This document shows positions 1-7,302 of a stretch of 24,088 nt of DNA, in pieces. The notes beneath the pieces are model-generated. The model was not told the DNA's origin, did no database searches, and worked only from the letters and a program-made list of their open reading frames with translations. A program made the position numbers and the translations under genes. Where the stretch lies: the NCBI GenBank assembly GCA_002409285.1, contig DHUT01000020.1, positions 4,893-28,980 on the forward strand, given 5' to 3'. This DNA comes from Firmicutes bacterium UBA5227. GTDB taxonomy: Bacteria > Bacillota > Clostridia > Tissierellales > Sedimentibacteraceae. How positions within the stretch are numbered: position 1 is the first letter of the stretch; each line of letters opens with the position of its first letter.

Positions 1-59
1 GGGAGAGCATCTGCCTTACAAGCAGGGGGTCATAGGTTCGAGCCCTATAGTTTCCACCA
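1..59 (+). tRNA. tRNA-Val (anticodon TAC), 5' end cut by window
   Basis: The anticodon stem-loop (TCTGC-CTTACAA-GCAGG, with one T-G pair) carries anticodon TAC. It is followed by a GGGTC variable loop, a perfect T arm (ATAGG-TTCGAGC-CCTAT) and the 3' acceptor strand AGTTTCC with discriminator A and an encoded CCA at 57-59. The 5' acceptor strand and most of the D arm lie before the window; only the end of the D arm (GGGAGAGCA) is seen. The strong match to bacterial valine tRNAs makes the identity secure. It is probably the last tRNA of a cluster. Confidence 0.93.
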
Positions 60-85
60 AAACAATGGTGCTTGTGCACCGTAAG

Positions 86-150
86 AAAGTGAGCTTAACA
101 ATACGGATAATTTTTAATAGAGCGTATGTTATTGCTTACTTTTAAATTTT
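86..150 (+). terminator. probable terminator of the tRNA transcript
   Basis: AAAGTGAGC (86-94) pairs with GCTTACTTT (134-142), with one G-U pair. Inner complementary segments (AACA/ATACG against CGTA/TGTT) extend the arm, and an AT-rich tract ending in TTTTTT follows. A small GGTGC-TTGT-GCACC hairpin sits just before it at 67-80. Two weaker hairpins follow (TTCAGC/GCTGAA at 174-193 and AAGAGAG/CTCTCTT at 205-233). I see no gene between the tRNA and position 305. Confidence 0.45.
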
Positions 151-251
151 TTGGCAAGGGAAATATATAATAATTCAGCTGTTTTATGCTGAAACTTTTA
201 TAAGAAGAGAGAAATCAATGAGAAAGCTCTCTTTAATTTTGTATTTTTTCA

Positions 252-280
252 TTGTACTTTTATTGTAAAATTGTTATACT
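252..280 (+). promoter_or_regulatory. sigma-A-type promoter of the MATE gene
   Basis: A -35 TTGTAC (252-257) is separated by 17 nt from a -10 TATACT (275-280), which has a TGn extension at 272-274. It lies 24 nt before the TTG start, so the leader is very short. Confidence 0.6.
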
Positions 281-304
281 ATACTAATTAAGAGAGGTGA
301 TTAA

Positions 305-1690
305 TTGAACCCCAAAAAAAATGACAATAATTTGGTCTTAAACACTATGGCAGAGGGCAGCCCTCCTAAAATAATACTTAGGTTTGCACTTCCGATGCTC
401 GTAGGCAATATCTTACAGCAATTATATAATATGGTTGACAGTATAGTGGTAGGGAATTACGTGGGTAAACTTGCTCTGGCAGCCGTAGGGACAGGGTTTC
501 CTATAATATTTATGTTATCAGCAATGTTTATAGGTCTTGGATTAGGAGCTACGGTTCTTATTTCGCAGTACATAGGAGCAGGAGATATGTCCAATGTTCA
601 AAGAACCGCGCAGACTATTTATACTGCAATGATATTAGGATCAATACCGATTTCAGTAATAGGAATATTATTATCTAAACCCATATTATTATTAATTAAC
701 ACCCCACCGGATGCTTTACCCATGGCAAATACATACATGAGAATTATATTTTTAGGTATGGTTGGCTCCTTTGGATATAACGTTAATGCAGGAATATTGC
801 AGGGATTTGGTGATAGCAAGTCATCTCTTTTATTTCTGGCCATTGCCACGGTAATTAATATTGTTCTGGATTTAACATTTGTACTTGTCTTCCATTGGGA
901 TGTTGCGGGTGTTGCTATAGCAACAATAATTGCACAGGCATTCTCCTGGATATTTGGCATTTTCTATATGAAGAAAAAATATGAAGTGTTGAATTTTCCT
1001 ATATTCAAATTTAAGTTTGACAAAGAGATATTTAATAAAATAGTAAAAATAGGCTTGCCGACCGGCATTCAACAAACACTGTTTTCAATAGGTATCATGA
1101 GTATGCAGTCACTTGTAAACAGCTACGGTTCTGATTTTATAGCCGGTTTTAATGCGGCTAATAAAATCGATACATTTGCTTTCATGCCGGTACAGAGTTT
1201 CAGCAATGCAATCACAACATTTACCGGTCAGAATATAGGCGCAAAGCGAATGGACAGAGTTCATCAGGGGATGAAAGCTGGTATGATTATGTCAATTATA
1301 GTATGTATTATATGCCTGCTTATTATTCCTTTTGGACCTTACCTGCTGGGTTTGTTTAATTCGGATCCTGCGGTAATTGAATCTGGGATGATATACTTAA
1401 ATAACGTAATGCCATTTTATCCGCTTTTAGCCATTCTGTTTATGCTAAACGGAGTTATAAGAGGTGCCGGCGAAACAATAATCCCCATGGTGGGTACGAT
1501 TATATCTTTGTGGCTTGGAAGAATTCCTGCAGCTTATTTTATAGCACACAAGTTTGGAAATGAATATATATTTATCAGCTATGCTATAGGATGGTCGATT
1601 GCTATGATAATTTCAGGGATTTATTATATGTCCGGAAAATGGAAAACAAAATCTGACAAGATCTTGGATACTCCGATTATAATTGAATAG
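305..1690 (+). CDS. MATE family multidrug/sodium efflux pump
   Basis: This is a 461-residue inner-membrane antiporter of the MATE family, which exports cationic drugs or metabolites in exchange for Na+ or H+. The N-terminus has the family pattern of a Gly-Ser-Pro-Pro stretch, then LRFALPMLVGNILQQLYNMV (about residues 26-45) and a VDS..VGN..G segment leading into the first transmembrane helices. The rest is a series of hydrophobic helices, with the second half restarting near residue 245 (IGLPTGIQQTLFS), as expected for the two six-helix lobes. The length is typical. The start is a TTG preceded by GAGAGGTGA with good spacing; no ATG lies upstream in frame. It is a single-gene unit with its own promoter and terminator. 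The substrate cannot be told from sequence. Confidence 0.92.
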   Translation: MNPKKNDNNLVLNTMAEGSPPKIILRFALPMLVGNILQQLYNMVDSIVVGNYVGKLALAAVGTGFPIIFMLSAMFIGLGLGATVLISQYIGAGDMSNVQRTAQTIYTAMILGSIPISVIGILLSKPILLLINTPPDALPMANTYMRIIFLGMVGSFGYNVNAGILQGFGDSKSSLLFLAIATVINIVLDLTFVLVFHWDVAGVAIATIIAQAFSWIFGIFYMKKKYEVLNFPIFKFKFDKEIFNKIVKIGLPTGIQQTLFSIGIMSMQSLVNSYGSDFIAGFNAANKIDTFAFMPVQSFSNAITTFTGQNIGAKRMDRVHQGMKAGMIMSIIVCIICLLIIPFGPYLLGLFNSDPAVIESGMIYLNNVMPFYPLLAILFMLNGVIRGAGETIIPMVGTIISLWLGRIPAAYFIAHKFGNEYIFISYAIGWSIAMIISGIYYMSGKWKTKSDKILDTPIIIE

Positions 1691-1696
1691 AAAATA

Positions 1697-1734
1697 TAAA
1701 AACACCGATGTAAATTTCTACCGGTGTTTTTTAT
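1697..1734. terminator. bidirectional Rho-independent terminator
   Basis: AAAACACCG (1699-1707) pairs perfectly with CGGTGTTTT (1722-1730) around a 14-nt loop. The flanks are A-rich on the left and T-rich on the right, so the hairpin works on both strands. It ends both the MATE gene and the convergent aminotransferase gene. Confidence 0.85.
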
Positions 1735-1753
1735 ATTTTTCTGTCTCTGCAGA

Positions 1754-2998
1754 TTAATTTAAGTTATCTATTGCAGCTTTTATTTTTGCAGGAGCAAGCC
1801 TGCATTTTTCCTCAGATACTGCACAAACAGCAAACCTTAGTCCCTTTTTCAAAGAGACAACAAATAAATTTTCTTTAATTAATTCATCGGATGCTTTTTT
1901 TGCATTGTTACAGGGAATGCTTACAAAAAACCCGTCTCTGTATGGCAATATTTCCAGACCGCATTCCTTTGCGCCTTCAACAAATGCATTGGCACGTCTT
2001 CTTAACATCTTTTTATATTTAGTTACCTCTTCTTCGTATGCCTTTTTCTTGGCAGGATCCTTTGCAATGTGAGTCATTACTGACATTGCACCTCTTGTTC
2101 CGTTGGACCAGTTGGATCTGTTGGAGTGCATGCAGGTATAATAGAATTCGTTTACTATTTCTTCTTTAGATGAAATTCCGATTGCGGCACCTGATCTCAA
2201 ACCATACATTGTATAACCCTTTGACATGCTGTAAGCTACTATGACAAATATATTTTCAGGTAAATCTGAGAACTTAGTAAAGAATTTTCTTCGTTCCGAA
2301 CCAACGCCTGCATAATCTATGTAAGCTACGTCTACCAGAAATATTATTCTGTTCTCAGGGTCTTTGGCTTTTTCTTTTGCTATGTTAAGAACTTCATCCC
2401 ATTCTTCATCTGACAGGCTGTAACCTGTGGGATTATTTGCCGGAGTATTTAAAACAGTAACAAGTCTTTTTTGTTTATCAAGCAAATCTTCAAATTTTTC
2501 CTTAAAAGATGCTATATTAAATTCTCCATTTTCGTTAAAGAGTTCAAAATTTGTAACTTTTCTTCCAAATTCATCGGATATAGTTACATATGGTGCCCAA
2601 AACCAGTCGCATACTAATATTGAATCTCCGGGATTTGTATAATTCCAGACTGCGTGTCTGACAGCACCTGTTCCACCGGGTGTTGCAACTGCCTTTGTGT
2701 ATGCCTTGGGTCTGTATTCCTTAAAACATGCGTCCTGAACAGTTTCCAGAAAATCAGCCTGTCCGGCAACCTGAGCATAAGCAGCAATTTCTGCGTTTGG
2801 CAGAGATTTTAATTCGCTGTACACTGTATCTAAACAAATGAGATTACCTTCATCATCAACCAGCGCACCCAGAGTAGAATCAATTACATTTTCTTTTCCA
2901 TACTTATCAACAGCTTCTTTTGCCTTTGCGGCAAGACCGAATATCGCATCATTTTCTTCGGGCCATTTTGCATGAGAAGCAACCATATTAAGAGCCAT
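1754..2998 (-). CDS. PLP-dependent class I aminotransferase (aspartate/aromatic type)
   Basis: This is a 414-residue cytosolic fold-type I aminotransferase. Visible signatures are GGTGAVR near 108-114 (cofactor phosphate region), NNPTG at 188-192, the DVAYIDYAG stretch at 223-231 whose Asp and Tyr contact the PLP ring, SMSKGYTMYGLRSG at 257-270 with the Schiff-base Lys260, and the following Arg268. The Ser-x-Ser-Lys...Leu-Arg-x-Gly arrangement resembles subgroup I-alpha (AspC/TyrB-like) more than AspB-like enzymes. The start is the ATG at 2998 behind GAGGTGG; a longer in-frame start at 3031 would place the ribosome binding site inside the gene. The substrate (Asp, Tyr/Phe or another amino acid) is not decided. 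It stands alone, convergent with the MATE gene. Confidence 0.88.
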   Translation of the reverse strand: MALNMVASHAKWPEENDAIFGLAAKAKEAVDKYGKENVIDSTLGALVDDEGNLICLDTVYSELKSLPNAEIAAYAQVAGQADFLETVQDACFKEYRPKAYTKAVATPGGTGAVRHAVWNYTNPGDSILVCDWFWAPYVTISDEFGRKVTNFELFNENGEFNIASFKEKFEDLLDKQKRLVTVLNTPANNPTGYSLSDEEWDEVLNIAKEKAKDPENRIIFLVDVAYIDYAGVGSERRKFFTKFSDLPENIFVIVAYSMSKGYTMYGLRSGAAIGISSKEEIVNEFYYTCMHSNRSNWSNGTRGAMSVMTHIAKDPAKKKAYEEEVTKYKKMLRRRANAFVEGAKECGLEILPYRDGFFVSIPCNNAKKASDELIKENLFVVSLKKGLRFAVCAVSEEKCRLAPAKIKAAIDNLN

Positions 2999-3022
2999 AT
3001 TACCACCTCGTTTTTTATTTAA

Positions 3023-3051
3023 TTCTAACAAAATACGAAAAATAAGTCAAT
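3023..3051 (-). promoter_or_regulatory. sigma-A promoter of the aminotransferase
   Basis: On the minus strand, TTGACT (3051-3046), a 17-nt spacer and TAGAAT (3028-3023) form a near-consensus promoter 24 nt before the ATG at 2998. Confidence 0.65.
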
Positions 3052-3143
3052 ATGAATAATGTATTAAAAAAAACATATTGAATAAACTAATTACACTTAA
3101 AATAATAATGAAATTATTAGTAAAAGAAATTTTAAAAAAGTTA

Positions 3144-3172
3144 TTGACAAGATTAGACAATAAGGTTATTAT
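3144..3172 (+). promoter_or_regulatory. strong promoter of tRNA-Lys
   Basis: A perfect TTGACA (3144-3149), a 17-nt spacer and TATTAT (3167-3172) end 18 nt before the mature tRNA. This is the closest match to consensus in the window, as expected for a stable RNA gene. Confidence 0.85.
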
Positions 3173-3190
3173 ATAAAAGTTATTAATTCA

Positions 3191-3266
3191 GATCCATTAG
3201 CTCAGTCGGCAGAGCACTTGACTTTTAATCAAGGTGTCCGGCGTTCGAATCGCCGATGGATCACCA
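3191..3266 (+). tRNA. tRNA-Lys (anticodon TTT)
   Basis: A full 76-nt cloverleaf: acceptor GATCCAT pairs with ATGGATC, D arm GCTC...GAGC, anticodon stem CTTGA/TCAAG around CTTTTAA (anticodon TTT), T arm CGGCG-TTCGAAT-CGCCG, discriminator A and encoded CCA. It is a single-gene transcript between its own promoter and terminator. Confidence 0.97.
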
Positions 3267-3273
3267 CTATAAA

Positions 3274-3316
3274 CAACATTTGACGAATCTTAGCGACGTT
3301 GAATGTTGCTTTTTTA
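3274..3316 (+). terminator. Rho-independent terminator of tRNA-Lys
   Basis: CAACATTTGACG (3274-3285) pairs with CGTTGAATGTTG (3297-3308), 12 bp including two G-U pairs, around an 11-nt loop. A CTTTTTT run follows. Confidence 0.82.
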
Positions 3317-3358
3317 TATTATTTCGTGTTTCATTCAGGATGTTTTTTAGTGTCTTTC

Positions 3359-3392
3359 AAATAAAATAAAAAAATATTTTTTTATTTTATTT
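3359..3392. repeat. perfect 34-bp A/T-only palindrome
   Basis: The left arm 3359-3375 (AAATAAAATAAAAAAAT) is the exact reverse complement of 3376-3392, with no spacer. It lies in the AT-rich gap between the tRNA-Lys terminator and the histidine kinase gene. It could be a cruciform or bent-DNA element or a weak bidirectional terminator; no function is shown. Confidence 0.6.
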
Positions 3393-3478
3393 TATTTTTT
3401 ACATTTTTCTACAAAATTTTACTTTTAATAATTGTATATTATCTTTTGATATTATTTAGAGAAGGTAAAGGGGAACAA

Positions 3479-4702
3479 ATGATTAAAAGCGAAGAGATGC
3501 AAATAGTTGTAAACAAAAATTTAGCAAATCTAAAAATTAGTGAAGATTTGCAGGAAATGCAGGAGGCTCAAGATGTTGCAAGAAGGCAAAATGAAAAAAT
3601 GGCTGCCCTTGGACAGCTGGCAGGAGGCATTGCTCACGACTTTAACAATCAATTAATGAGTATCATAGGCAATGCTACCATGATACAGAGAACAGATGAC
3701 TTGGCTAAAATAAAGGATTATGCAGAAAGAATTATCCATATTTCACAAAGTACTGCAAATTTAACAAAAAAAATACTGATGTTTTCTAAGAGGGAAAGCA
3801 GTACAAATAAGCCGATTAATTTAAAAGAGGTAATGGATAACACCTATACTATGGTTGAATCCATATTAGACAAGAAAATTGAACTGTGTTACAAGTATGG
3901 TGCTTCTAATAAAACCATACTGGGAGATGAAACTCAAATTGAAAATTTAATATTAAATATGATATTAAATTCAAGAGATGCTGTAGAAAATTCTCTTGGA
4001 AGGATTGAAGTCGGAACGGTGGATACAGTAGTTTTTTCAGAAATGGTGCTAAGTCACGGAGAAACATTAAAGCAGGGACAATACATTACAATTTACGTTG
4101 AGGACAACGGAACAGGAATATGTGAAGATGATTTGATGAGAATATTTGAGCCTTATTATACTACAAAAACAAAATCAAAAGGAACCGGTCTGGGACTTTC
4201 CGTTGTTTTTGGGACAGTAAAATCTCACTCTGGATTTATTAATGTAAAAAGTGGAGAAGGATATGGTACACGTTTTGAGATTTTTCTTCCCGTTTATAGC
4301 AAAAAACATTTAGGAGAGACCAACAGTAAATTTGAAATTAACAGCAATTTGATCATGCTGGTTGATGATGACGAAAATGTGCTTGATGTGGAGTCAGAGC
4401 TTCTTGAAGATTTAGGTTATGATGTGATTAAATTCAGCAAACCATTTGAGGCATTGGAATATTACAATAAACATAAAAACAGCATTGCTTTTTCAATAAT
4501 AGATTTATCCATGCCTGTAATGACCGGTAAGCAGCTTTATGATGAAATGCAAAAGCTGGACAATAATGCAAAAGCACTTTTTATTACCGGATATGCAAGG
4601 CAGGCAGATTATGAGGAGCTTATTAAAAATGGTAAGGTTATAATAAATAAGCCCTTCACGTATGAAGATTTATCTGCACAAATAGCTAAGATTTACATGT
4701 GA
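3479..4702 (+). CDS. soluble hybrid histidine kinase (HisKA-HATPase-receiver)
   Basis: This is a 407-residue two-component protein. A short, probably coiled-coil N-terminus (residues 1-45) leads to the H-box GGIAHDFNN with phosphoacceptor His53. An HATPase_c domain follows: N-box NLILNMILNSRDA near 156-168, G1 DNGTG at 209-213, F-box FEPYYTTK, and G2 GTGLGLS at 235-241. The C-terminal receiver domain (about 290-405) has acidic residues Asp296-298, phosphoacceptor Asp342 in IDLSMPVMTG, Thr370 and Lys391. The H-box type resembles NtrB-like kinases. There is no signal peptide, membrane segment or recognisable PAS/GAF sensor domain, so input must come from the N-terminal helix or a partner. No response-regulator gene is adjacent. 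The start is the ATG at 3479 behind AAAGGGGAA; an upstream in-frame ATG at 3446 would put this site inside the gene. Confidence 0.9.
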   Translation: MIKSEEMQIVVNKNLANLKISEDLQEMQEAQDVARRQNEKMAALGQLAGGIAHDFNNQLMSIIGNATMIQRTDDLAKIKDYAERIIHISQSTANLTKKILMFSKRESSTNKPINLKEVMDNTYTMVESILDKKIELCYKYGASNKTILGDETQIENLILNMILNSRDAVENSLGRIEVGTVDTVVFSEMVLSHGETLKQGQYITIYVEDNGTGICEDDLMRIFEPYYTTKTKSKGTGLGLSVVFGTVKSHSGFINVKSGEGYGTRFEIFLPVYSKKHLGETNSKFEINSNLIMLVDDDENVLDVESELLEDLGYDVIKFSKPFEALEYYNKHKNSIAFSIIDLSMPVMTGKQLYDEMQKLDNNAKALFITGYARQADYEELIKNGKVIINKPFTYEDLSAQIAKIYM

Positions 4703-4707
4703 ATCCA

Positions 4708-4752
4708 AAATCTATAATAAAACCTGGGGGCTTTATTATAGATTTATTTTTG
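4708..4752 (+). terminator. Rho-independent terminator of the histidine kinase gene
   Basis: AATCTATAATAAA (4709-4721) pairs perfectly with TTTATTATAGATT (4732-4744) around a 10-nt loop, followed by TATTTTTGTT. Confidence 0.8.
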
Positions 4753-4773
4753 TTAAGATATCTTAACAAAAAT
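4746..4773. promoter_or_regulatory. perfect 28-bp palindrome, candidate operator
   Basis: Each 14-nt arm reads ATTTTTGTTAAGAT outward to inward; the centre is between 4759 and 4760. It ends 14 nt before the -35 of the following promoter. The inner half-site ATCTTAACA recurs at 4843-4851, touching the AGGAGG ribosome binding site of the PRPP synthetase gene. The position and repeated half-site suggest a transcription-factor site controlling that gene. The protein that binds is unknown. It may also serve as extra hairpin behind the kinase terminator. Confidence 0.6.
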
Positions 4774-4787
4774 TATGGCACTTTGTT

Positions 4788-4815
4788 TTGACAATTAATG
4801 AATATTTGATAGAAT
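4788..4815 (+). promoter_or_regulatory. promoter of the PRPP synthetase gene
   Basis: A perfect TTGACA (4788-4793), a 16-nt spacer and TAGAAT (4810-4815). Transcription would begin near 4822, about 40 nt before the ATG. Confidence 0.72.
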
Positions 4816-4861
4816 GTAAAAGGGAAAATGAAAGAAAGTAACATCTTAACAGGAGGCAAGG

Positions 4862-6013
4862 ATGAATATAAATGATTGTATGTACAATGAACCCAAGCCA
4901 TTTGGTGAATTGTCAATAATAGCTATGAAGGGCTGCGAAGAAATTGCATCCAGGATAGATTATTATTTAAAGGAATGGAGACAGGATAAAAATGGTTCAA
5001 TGCCGGATGGTTCAGCTCAGGTAAGTACTTATTTGCTTGATGCAATTTGTCCCAGGTTCGGATCAGGTGAAGCAAAGGGAGTGCTTAATGAGACTGTCAG
5101 AGGGCATGACGTATTTATAATATCTGATGTATTCAATTATGGGGCAACATTTAAGATGTATGGTATGGAAGTGCCAATGAGTCCCGATGACCATTATCAG
5201 GATTTAAAAAGAATAATTGCTGCCATGAACGGCAAGGAAAAACGAATTACTGTCATAATGCCGATGCTTTATGAAGGGAGACAGCATAAGAGGGCAACAA
5301 GGGAATCTCTTGACTGTGCATTAGCTTTGCAAGAGCTTACATCAATGGGTGTTGAAAATATAATATCTTTTGATATTCATGATCCAAGAGTCCAAAATGC
5401 CATACCGCTGCATGGATTTGAAGATTTTCATCCACATTATCAGATGATCAAATCCTTTGTCAGGACTGTTCCTGATGCTGTAATAGACAGAAATCATATG
5501 ATGATTATTTCTCCTGATGAAGGGGGAATGTCAAGATGTATATATTATTCATCTGTTTTGGAATTAGATTTAGGAATGTTTTATAAAAGAAGAGATTATT
5601 CAGTAATAGTTAATGGCAAGAATCCCGTTGTAAACCATGAGTTTTTAGGTAAAAAAGTAGAAGGCAAGGATGTCATAGTAGTTGATGATATGATAGCTTC
5701 AGGGGATTCGATGATTGACGTTGCTCACAAATTAAAGGAAAGAAAAGCAAGGAATGTATATATTTTTTCTGCATTTGGATTATTTACGGAAGGTCTTTCT
5801 AAATTTGACAAGGCATATGAAGATGGAATAATATCAAGAATTTTCACTACAAACATGATTTACAGAAAACCCGAGCTTTTAAAAAGACCGTGGTACACTG
5901 AAGTTGATATGTCTAAATACATTGCAAATATTATTGATACATTAAATTATGACAAGTCATTAAGTGAATTGTTGGATCCGGTTCAAAAAATTAAAGCAGT
6001 TCTTAAGAAGTAG
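4862..6013 (+). CDS. prs: ribose-phosphate pyrophosphokinase (PRPP synthetase), long form
   Basis: This 383-residue cytosolic enzyme would make PRPP from ribose-5-phosphate and ATP for purine, pyrimidine, NAD, His and Trp synthesis. Visible family features are the ATP-site segment MPMLYEGRQHKRA near 134-145, the metal/ribose motif SFDIHD at 169-174 followed by a His-rich stretch (GFEDFHPHY), a KR pair at 242-243 at the place of the catalytic flexible loop, and the PRPP-binding loop VIVVDDMIASGDSM at 271-284. The family's usual length is about 315, and the signatures here differ clearly from the classical form (for example DIHD in place of the usual D-x-H-A-x-Q run). It belongs to a divergent clade. 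The start is the ATG behind AGGAGG. It is monocistronic, with its own promoter, candidate operator and terminator. Confidence 0.86.
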   Translation: MNINDCMYNEPKPFGELSIIAMKGCEEIASRIDYYLKEWRQDKNGSMPDGSAQVSTYLLDAICPRFGSGEAKGVLNETVRGHDVFIISDVFNYGATFKMYGMEVPMSPDDHYQDLKRIIAAMNGKEKRITVIMPMLYEGRQHKRATRESLDCALALQELTSMGVENIISFDIHDPRVQNAIPLHGFEDFHPHYQMIKSFVRTVPDAVIDRNHMMIISPDEGGMSRCIYYSSVLELDLGMFYKRRDYSVIVNGKNPVVNHEFLGKKVEGKDVIVVDDMIASGDSMIDVAHKLKERKARNVYIFSAFGLFTEGLSKFDKAYEDGIISRIFTTNMIYRKPELLKRPWYTEVDMSKYIANIIDTLNYDKSLSELLDPVQKIKAVLKK

Positions 6014-6015
6014 AC

Positions 6016-6052
6016 AGTCATTCTGAGATTGCAAATCTCAGAATGACTTTTT
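6016..6052 (+). terminator. Rho-independent terminator of prs
   Basis: A perfect 15-bp stem: AGTCATTCTGAGATT (6016-6030) against 6034-6048, with loop GCA and a run of five T at 6048-6052. Confidence 0.93.
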
Positions 6053-6068
6053 ATAAAAAACAAAAAAA

Positions 6069-6097
6069 TTGAAATCTTGTTAATTGTATGTTATAAT
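6069..6097 (+). promoter_or_regulatory. promoter of the mreB-galU-pgcA gene group
   Basis: TTGAAA (6069-6074), a 17-nt spacer and a perfect TATAAT (6092-6097) with a TGn extension at 6089-6091. The leader to the ATG at 6185 is about 80 nt. Confidence 0.78.
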
Positions 6098-6184
6098 TTT
6101 TATCATTATAACGTACATGATAAATTTTGCATAAAATTCAGGCTAATCAGCAAAAATATCAGGGATACATTCAGGAGGATAAAA

Positions 6185-7219
6185 ATGAGTTTCAGAATGG
6201 ATATTGGAATTGATCTTGGTACTGCCAGTGTCTTAGTATATATTAAAGATAAAGGAATAGTAATAAATGAGCCTTCTGTGGTTGCGATTGATATGAATAC
6301 CAATAAGATACTTGAGGTTGGAGAAGAAGCAAGAAAGATGCTTGGGCGTACACCTGGTAATATTGTTGCTATAAGGCCTCTGAGAGATGGTGTTATATCA
6401 GATTTTGACATAACAGAAAAAATGCTGAAATATTTTATAAAAAAAGCAGTAGGGAATTCAATTGTTAAGCCAAGAGTTATAATATGTGTTCCAAGCGGAG
6501 TAACCGAGGTAGAAAAAAGAGCGGTACTTGAAGCAAGTATGAATGCAGGATCTAAAAAGACATACCTTATTGAAGAACCAGTTGCAGCAGCCATAGGAGC
6601 CGGACTTGACATAACTAAGCCATCGGGACATATGATTATAGATATGGGCGGAGGTACGACCGACATAGCTGTCATATCACTGGGCGGAATTGTGGTAAGC
6701 AGATCAATTAAGATTGCCGGAGACAAGTGTGATGATGCCATCGTCAGATATGTAAGAAAGAAATATAATGTAATGATTGGGTTAAGAAGCGCAGAAGAAC
6801 TCAAGATAAATATAGGTGCGGCATTTCCTGAAGAGGAAGAAAGGTTCATGGAGGTCAGAGGCAGGAATCTTGTAACCGGACTCCCTGTCAATTTGAACAT
6901 ATCTTCATATGATATGCTTGAAGCATTGGAAGAAACAATTACATCTATAGCTGATGCAGTCCATTCAGTTCTTGAAAAAACACCGCCGGAGCTGGCAGCA
7001 GATATCAGCGAAAAAGGAATTGTCATGACCGGCGGGGGATGCCTGATTCATGGTCTGGATAAATTAATAGCTAAAAGAACAGGCTTGGATGTAACCATAG
7101 CCGAAGATGCGGTTTCATGTGTTGCAAAGGGTACCGGTCAATCACTCGAACACATGGATGTATTAAAGGATTCCCTTATTACAGACAATATCAAAGGCAG
7201 CTACGGTATATCTAATTAA
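6185..7219 (+). CDS. mreB: MreB/Mbl-family rod-shape actin
   Basis: This 344-residue bacterial actin forms membrane-bound filaments that guide lateral wall synthesis. Actin-fold ATP-binding motifs are clear: phosphate-1 MDIGIDLGTASVLVY near 5-19, the EEPVAAAIGAG connecting segment, phosphate-2 IIDMGGGTTDIAVIS, and the adenosine motif MTGGGCLIHGLDKLI near the C-terminus. The start is the ATG at 6185, with AGGAGG at 6173-6178; an upstream in-frame extension would lie over the promoter and is rejected. It is not followed by mreC/mreD, so it is an MreB paralogue of the Mbl or MreBH kind, beside wall-precursor genes. An Mbl name is equally possible. Confidence 0.93.
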   Translation: MSFRMDIGIDLGTASVLVYIKDKGIVINEPSVVAIDMNTNKILEVGEEARKMLGRTPGNIVAIRPLRDGVISDFDITEKMLKYFIKKAVGNSIVKPRVIICVPSGVTEVEKRAVLEASMNAGSKKTYLIEEPVAAAIGAGLDITKPSGHMIIDMGGGTTDIAVISLGGIVVSRSIKIAGDKCDDAIVRYVRKKYNVMIGLRSAEELKINIGAAFPEEEERFMEVRGRNLVTGLPVNLNISSYDMLEALEETITSIADAVHSVLEKTPPELAADISEKGIVMTGGGCLIHGLDKLIAKRTGLDVTIAEDAVSCVAKGTGQSLEHMDVLKDSLITDNIKGSYGISN

Positions 7220-7228
7220 TGCCTATAC

Positions 7229-7258
7229 AGGATTCTGGCAACATGTTGTCAGAATCTT
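7229..7258 (+). repeat. stable intercistronic hairpin without U-tract
   Basis: GATTCTG (7231-7237) pairs with CAGAATC (7250-7256) around the self-complementary CAACATGTTG (7239-7248), so 7229-7258 is one near-perfect inverted repeat. The next bases are TCATACATG, so it is not a standard terminator. It may protect or attenuate the mreB message ahead of galU, or be an operator. Confidence 0.5.
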
Positions 7259-7302
7259 CATACATGAATTTCCAGGATTAAACATTAATATAGAGGTAAG
7301 TT

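Noticed and set aside
61..304. Riboswitch ahead of the MATE gene
   Set aside because: Only simple hairpins are seen, and the promoter lies 24 nt before the start, leaving no room for a riboswitch in the transcript.
4751..4768. GlnR/TnrA box in the prs palindrome
   Set aside because: The arms start TGT and end ACA, but the spacing is one base too long for TGTNA-N7-TNACA, and the repeated half-site does not suit that model.
6077..6184. N-terminal extension of MreB to an upstream start
   Set aside because: The extension covers the promoter -10, has no family similarity, and the ATG at 6185 has a perfect ribosome binding site.
6106..7026. Long minus-strand open frame (about 306 codons) opposite mreB
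   Set aside because: The plus strand encodes an unmistakable MreB over the same bases; the antisense product is low-complexity hydrophobic and Ser-rich with no known domain or plausible ribosome binding site.
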